Of a stretch of 24,631 bases of DNA, positions 21,891 through 24,631 are shown piece by piece. Below the pieces are notes generated by a model. The model ran no database searches. It was not told the DNA's origin and saw only the letters and a list, made by a program, of their open reading frames with translations. The translations under genes and the position numbers were made by a program. The DNA is from Cloacibacillus sp. (GTDB lineage Bacteria > Synergistota > Synergistia > Synergistales > Synergistaceae), in the NCBI RefSeq assembly GCF_020860125.1, contig NZ_JAJBUX010000031.1, positions 1 to 24,631 of the forward strand. The letters are read 5' to 3'. Every line of letters starts with the position of its first letter. Positions within the stretch are counted from its first letter, which is position 1.

Positions 21891-21936
21891 GGCTGATATA
21901 GAGGATATGCGAAAACGATGAGCCGGAGGTAGAAAA

Positions 21937-22878
21937 ATGTTCGAGTACAAAGAGTACATTTACGCTGTTTATAAACATAAAAGTTTTAGCAAAGCTGCCG
22001 ACAGTTTGTTTATATCTCAGTCAACACTCAGCCTTATGGTCAAAAAGGCGGAAAGGTTACTGGGGGCGCCAATCTTTAATAGAAAGACGAGTCCGCTGTC
22101 TCTTACTCCATTTGGGATCGAATATATCAATGCTATAGAACAGATACATCGTCTGGAGGGAGAGATCGATCAGTTTTTAGACGATGAACAGGCTCTGAGA
22201 AAAGGCAGTTTATCGATCGGAGGACATAACTTCGGCATGAACTATCTTGTCCCGCAGAAAATAGCCGAATTTCATAATCTGTATCCTAATATTAATTTGA
22301 AAATTATCGAGATGAATACGGTTCATAGTAAACATTGCCTTGATGCCGGGGAGCTTGATTTAGTTATCACCAACAGAAACTATGACCCTCAAAAATACGA
22401 ACAAAAGATCTGTTACCGTGAAAGTCTGGTTTTAGTTGTTCCGGCGTCGTTTCCGATCAATCGATCGCTCACAAAAAAGCAGCTTAAGCCGTCGGAACTG
22501 GGAGATAGTATATTTAATGTCCCCGAGGCCAGAACCGCCGCTCTGGATGAGTTTCGTGATGTTCCGTTTATTCTGCTGAGCAGTACCAACTATTTGCGGG
22601 AGTGCACGAACCTGCTTTTTCATGAGAGTAATTTTACGCCGGAGATCGTTTTTGAAATGGAGCAGTCGTCAGTCTCGTATAACTTCGCAAAAATGGGAGT
22701 TGGGGCAACTATTCTCAGCAACAGGCTGGTAGAGCATGACATTATGGATGGCAGCGTTTGTATCTATAAGATAAAAAGCGATCACGTTGATCGGGATACC
22801 TACATAAGCTATCGAAAAGGCTGTTATTTTACCTTCGCTATGAGAAAATTTATGGAGATTATTCTAAGTGTAGACTGA
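21937..22878 (+). CDS. LysR-family transcriptional regulator
   Basis: 313 residues, family length ~300. The N-terminal winged helix-turn-helix spans about residues 1-60 (SFSKAADSLFISQSTLSLMVKKAE). A linker helix follows, then a periplasmic-binding-protein-like effector domain (GSLSIGGHNFGMNYLVPQKIAEF through MGVGATILSNRLVEH). GGAGG at 21925-21929 precedes the ATG. It is divergent from the aldolase-symporter operon across 180 bases, the classic layout for a LysR protein controlling its neighbour in response to the substrate or a product. The DNA is AT-richer than the surrounding housekeeping genes, like the two genes it faces. No terminator is obvious after the stop. Confidence 0.93.
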   Translation: MFEYKEYIYAVYKHKSFSKAADSLFISQSTLSLMVKKAERLLGAPIFNRKTSPLSLTPFGIEYINAIEQIHRLEGEIDQFLDDEQALRKGSLSIGGHNFGMNYLVPQKIAEFHNLYPNINLKIIEMNTVHSKHCLDAGELDLVITNRNYDPQKYEQKICYRESLVLVVPASFPINRSLTKKQLKPSELGDSIFNVPEARTAALDEFRDVPFILLSSTNYLRECTNLLFHESNFTPEIVFEMEQSSVSYNFAKMGVGATILSNRLVEHDIMDGSVCIYKIKSDHVDRDTYISYRKGCYFTFAMRKFMEIILSVD

Positions 22879-23300
22879 TATTAACCTGATGATGTGACTA
22901 TACTCTTACTGTACAATGAAATTAATGAAGAAATAGGGCTTTTATACATAGTTATGCTTCCAAATTAAATATATAGTATTTTGGGCGGTAATGGGAGCCG
23001 GTTTTTTTGTGATTATTCTAAGTTCTCATAATTATGATATAGGGCCAGTTTCTGTGTAACTGGAGAAAATGATGGATATCAGAGCCTGAAGAGACTAAAA
23101 AAATCTTTGTATTATTTGATAATTTTCTCCAAGAAATTGTTATAATACGGACTGGTATAAGCTGGTTGTCAGGTATTGCATTGTCAGTGTTTTTGAATAA
23201 TATATTATATTTCGTGATATGCACAGAGGCTGGCAGAGCCGCCTATAAAAGATAGAGAGAGGTAAGAGTAAGTTTAGTCCATGATAAGAGGTACATATTT
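22879..23300. other. 422-base gene-free AT-rich stretch between lysR and mutL
   Basis: No open frame with a ribosome-binding site or recognisable product is present on either strand. It contains the probable mutL promoter at 23116-23146 and a 6-bp inverted repeat CCAGTT/AACTGG (23045-23063) without a T-run. It also holds a 13-base copy (23011-23023) of the last bases of lysR (22857-22869). It may be remnant DNA left by the insertion or rearrangement that separated mutS from mutL. Confidence 0.6.
23116..23146 (+). promoter_or_regulatory. Candidate extended -10 promoter for mutL
   Basis: TGTTATAAT (TATAAT at 23141-23146 with the extended TG at 23138-23139) is preceded by TTGATA at 23116-23121, a 19-base spacer that the extended -10 could offset. 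The leader to mutL would be about 150 bases. Confidence 0.6.
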
Positions 23301-24631
23301 ATGATAAAACGTCTCGCCCCCGATATTTCCACACGGATCGCCGCCGGAGAGGTTATAGAGCGTCCCTCCTCGGTCGCGAAGGAGCTCATCGAAAATTCGC
23401 TTGACGCGGGCGCGCGCACGATCTCGATACAGACGGAGCAGGGCGGCAAAAGCTCTTTTGTTATTGAGGACGACGGCTGCGGCATTCCCTGCGCGGAGCT
23501 GCCGCTCGCGCTTGAGCGCTACGCCACCAGCAAGATAACGAATATAGAGGATCTTGAGCGGATATCGACGCTTGGCTACCGCGGCGAGGCGCTCGCAAGC
23601 ATCGCCGCCGTTTCGCGTATGGAGATACGCAGCAAGGCTGCCGAGGCCGAAGCTGGCGGCCTGATACGCTGTGAGGCCGGCGAGATCACCCTCCACACGG
23701 AGACTCCCGCAAAGCCGGGGACGCGGATACAGATAGACGATCTGTTCTTTAATCTTCCCGCGCGCCGTAAATTCCTTAAGACCTCCTCCGCGGAGCTGCG
23801 CCGCATCGTCCAGATCGTCAACGACTACGCGCTGATACATCCCGAGGTAACTTTCCGCCTTTATGAAGAGAGTAAAAAAATTCTCGAATACACGGGCGCG
23901 GCCTGCGTGGAGGATACGCTGCTGCGCCGCTGGGGCCGTCAGACGAAGATATATCATTCCGAATCGCAGAGCGGCAGTCTCTCGGCACGCCTCTGGTGGA
24001 ACCCGATTCCCGATTCCCGCCGCGTGGTGATCATGCTCTTCGTCAACGGACGGCGAGTGCAGGACGCCGCGATACGCGCCGCGCTTTCCACGGCGGACGC
24101 CGCGGCTTACGGCGAATGGCTCGTCCTTCTCGACCTGCCGCCGCAGGATGTCGACGTCAATATCCATCCGACGAAGGAGGAGGTGCGCTTCCGCCGCAGC
24201 GGAGAGGCCTTTAAGATCGTCTATGACAACGCGAAGGCGATATTCGCGCAGCGGCATTCGATCGCCGCGCCGCCTCTGCCGCCGAGCGCTCCCGATGATT
24301 TCATGACGCCGCCGCATACGGCCTTCGGAGCGGAGGCGCTTCCCGCCGCGCCCGCGGCGTACAGCCCGAACGGCTGGACATTCCAGAAGAAGGGGCCGTG
24401 GCGCGCCGCGAGCCCGCTGGGCGCTACGGCCGCCACGGAGAATATCTTCACGCCGGCGGAGGAGCCGCCGCGCGCGGAAGAGGAGTTTTTCTTTGATAAA
24501 AATTACGTGGGGCAGAGCGCCGAGGGCTTTTTGATCTTCGACTTTCCGGACGCGCTGGCGGTGATGGATCCGCATGCGGCGCACGAGCGCATACTGTTTG
24601 AGGAGATATGCGAATCCTTCAAGGACAATAT
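23301..24631 (+). CDS. mutL: DNA mismatch repair protein MutL, 3'-truncated by window edge
   Basis: 443 codons are visible and the frame is open to the window end. The GHKL ATPase motifs are complete: KELIENSLDAGA (E31, N32), IEDDGCGI (57-62 for DDGCGI) and LGYRGEALASIAAVSR. VNGRRVQ and DVDVNIHPTKEEVRF mark the end of the N-terminal domain. A proline/alanine-rich linker (about 315-395) leads to the start of the dimerisation/endonuclease domain. There the metal-binding motif DQHA-x2-E-x4-E reads D423-P-H-A-x2-E-x4-E, suggesting a MutL that nicks DNA itself, as in bacteria without MutH. The start ATG has AGAGG 10 bases upstream. Base composition returns to GC-rich at this gene. Confidence 0.96.
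   Translation, partial: MIKRLAPDISTRIAAGEVIERPSSVAKELIENSLDAGARTISIQTEQGGKSSFVIEDDGCGIPCAELPLALERYATSKITNIEDLERISTLGYRGEALASIAAVSRMEIRSKAAEAEAGGLIRCEAGEITLHTETPAKPGTRIQIDDLFFNLPARRKFLKTSSAELRRIVQIVNDYALIHPEVTFRLYEESKKILEYTGAACVEDTLLRRWGRQTKIYHSESQSGSLSARLWWNPIPDSRRVVIMLFVNGRRVQDAAIRAALSTADAAAYGEWLVLLDLPPQDVDVNIHPTKEEVRFRRSGEAFKIVYDNAKAIFAQRHSIAAPPLPPSAPDDFMTPPHTAFGAEALPAAPAAYSPNGWTFQKKGPWRAASPLGATAATENIFTPAEEPPRAEEEFFFDKNYVGQSAEGFLIFDFPDALAVMDPHAAHERILFEEICESFKDN

Noticed and set aside
23018..23224. 68-codon minus-strand open frame in the lysR-mutL gap
   Set aside because: No ribosome-binding site, no recognisable product, and it runs opposite the predicted mutL promoter.
1..24631. CRISPR arrays, tRNA or rRNA genes, insertion sequences, prophage genes
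   Set aside because: No regularly spaced repeats, no cloverleaf-like conserved tRNA arms, no rRNA motifs and no transposase or integrase coding regions were seen on either strand.

Overview
The window comes from a GC-rich diderm bacterium with a Firmicutes-like gene order. An outer-membrane secretin with type IV pilus ATPases points to two membranes. The run efp / CD1247-type zinc-ribbon protein / asp23 / nusB / xseA and the pair alaS-ruvX resemble clostridial synteny. Together with heavy use of ATA codons, the archaeal/Thermotoga-type SAH hydrolase and the amino-acid-uptake cassette, the best guess is a member of the Synergistota (Cloacibacillus/Synergistes-like). This is inferred from content and order, not from a database match.

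Layout. (1) 1-5675: end of a type IV pilus operon, with a secretin (5' end off the window), PilB-type and PilT-type ATPases and two small prepilin-like proteins, packed with zero gaps or overlaps. (2) 5713-7504: efp with its own promoter, a zinc-ribbon CD1247-family protein and asp23, closed by a strong intrinsic terminator. (3) 7522-13313: a tightly packed six-gene run that begins only 17 bases after that terminator: a two-helix membrane protein of unknown function, nusB, xseA, then mtnA-ahcY-mtaD, a probable unit for recycling S-adenosylmethionine by-products. (4) 13393-16520: alaS with its own promoter, and ruvX. (5) 16527-19421: a structured intergenic element, a candidate promoter, mutS and a bidirectional-looking terminator. 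(6) 19422-23300: a visibly AT-richer cassette lying between mutS and mutL. It holds a glutamate-transporter-fold symporter and a threonine-aldolase-like enzyme (both minus strand, one operon), a divergent LysR regulator and a 422-base gene-free stretch. (7) 23301-24631: the N-terminal 443 codons of mutL, running off the right edge.

How it fits together. Most of the window is housekeeping: translation (efp, alaS), transcription antitermination (nusB), DNA repair (xseA, ruvX, mutS, mutL) and the cell surface (pili, Asp23). The accessory part is the 19.4-23.3 kb cassette. The transporter lacks the arginine that selects acidic side chains in this fold, and the adjacent aldolase departs from the threonine-aldolase consensus at several otherwise conserved positions. 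I infer an uptake-and-cleavage system for a neutral, possibly beta-hydroxy, amino acid under LysR control. Other points worth a second look are the mtnA-ahcY-mtaD operon (probably deamination before hydrolysis of SAH), the membrane protein beside Asp23, an arginine at the tip of EF-P, and a long imperfect hairpin between ruvX and mutS. No rRNA, tRNA, CRISPR array, insertion sequence or transposase was seen.
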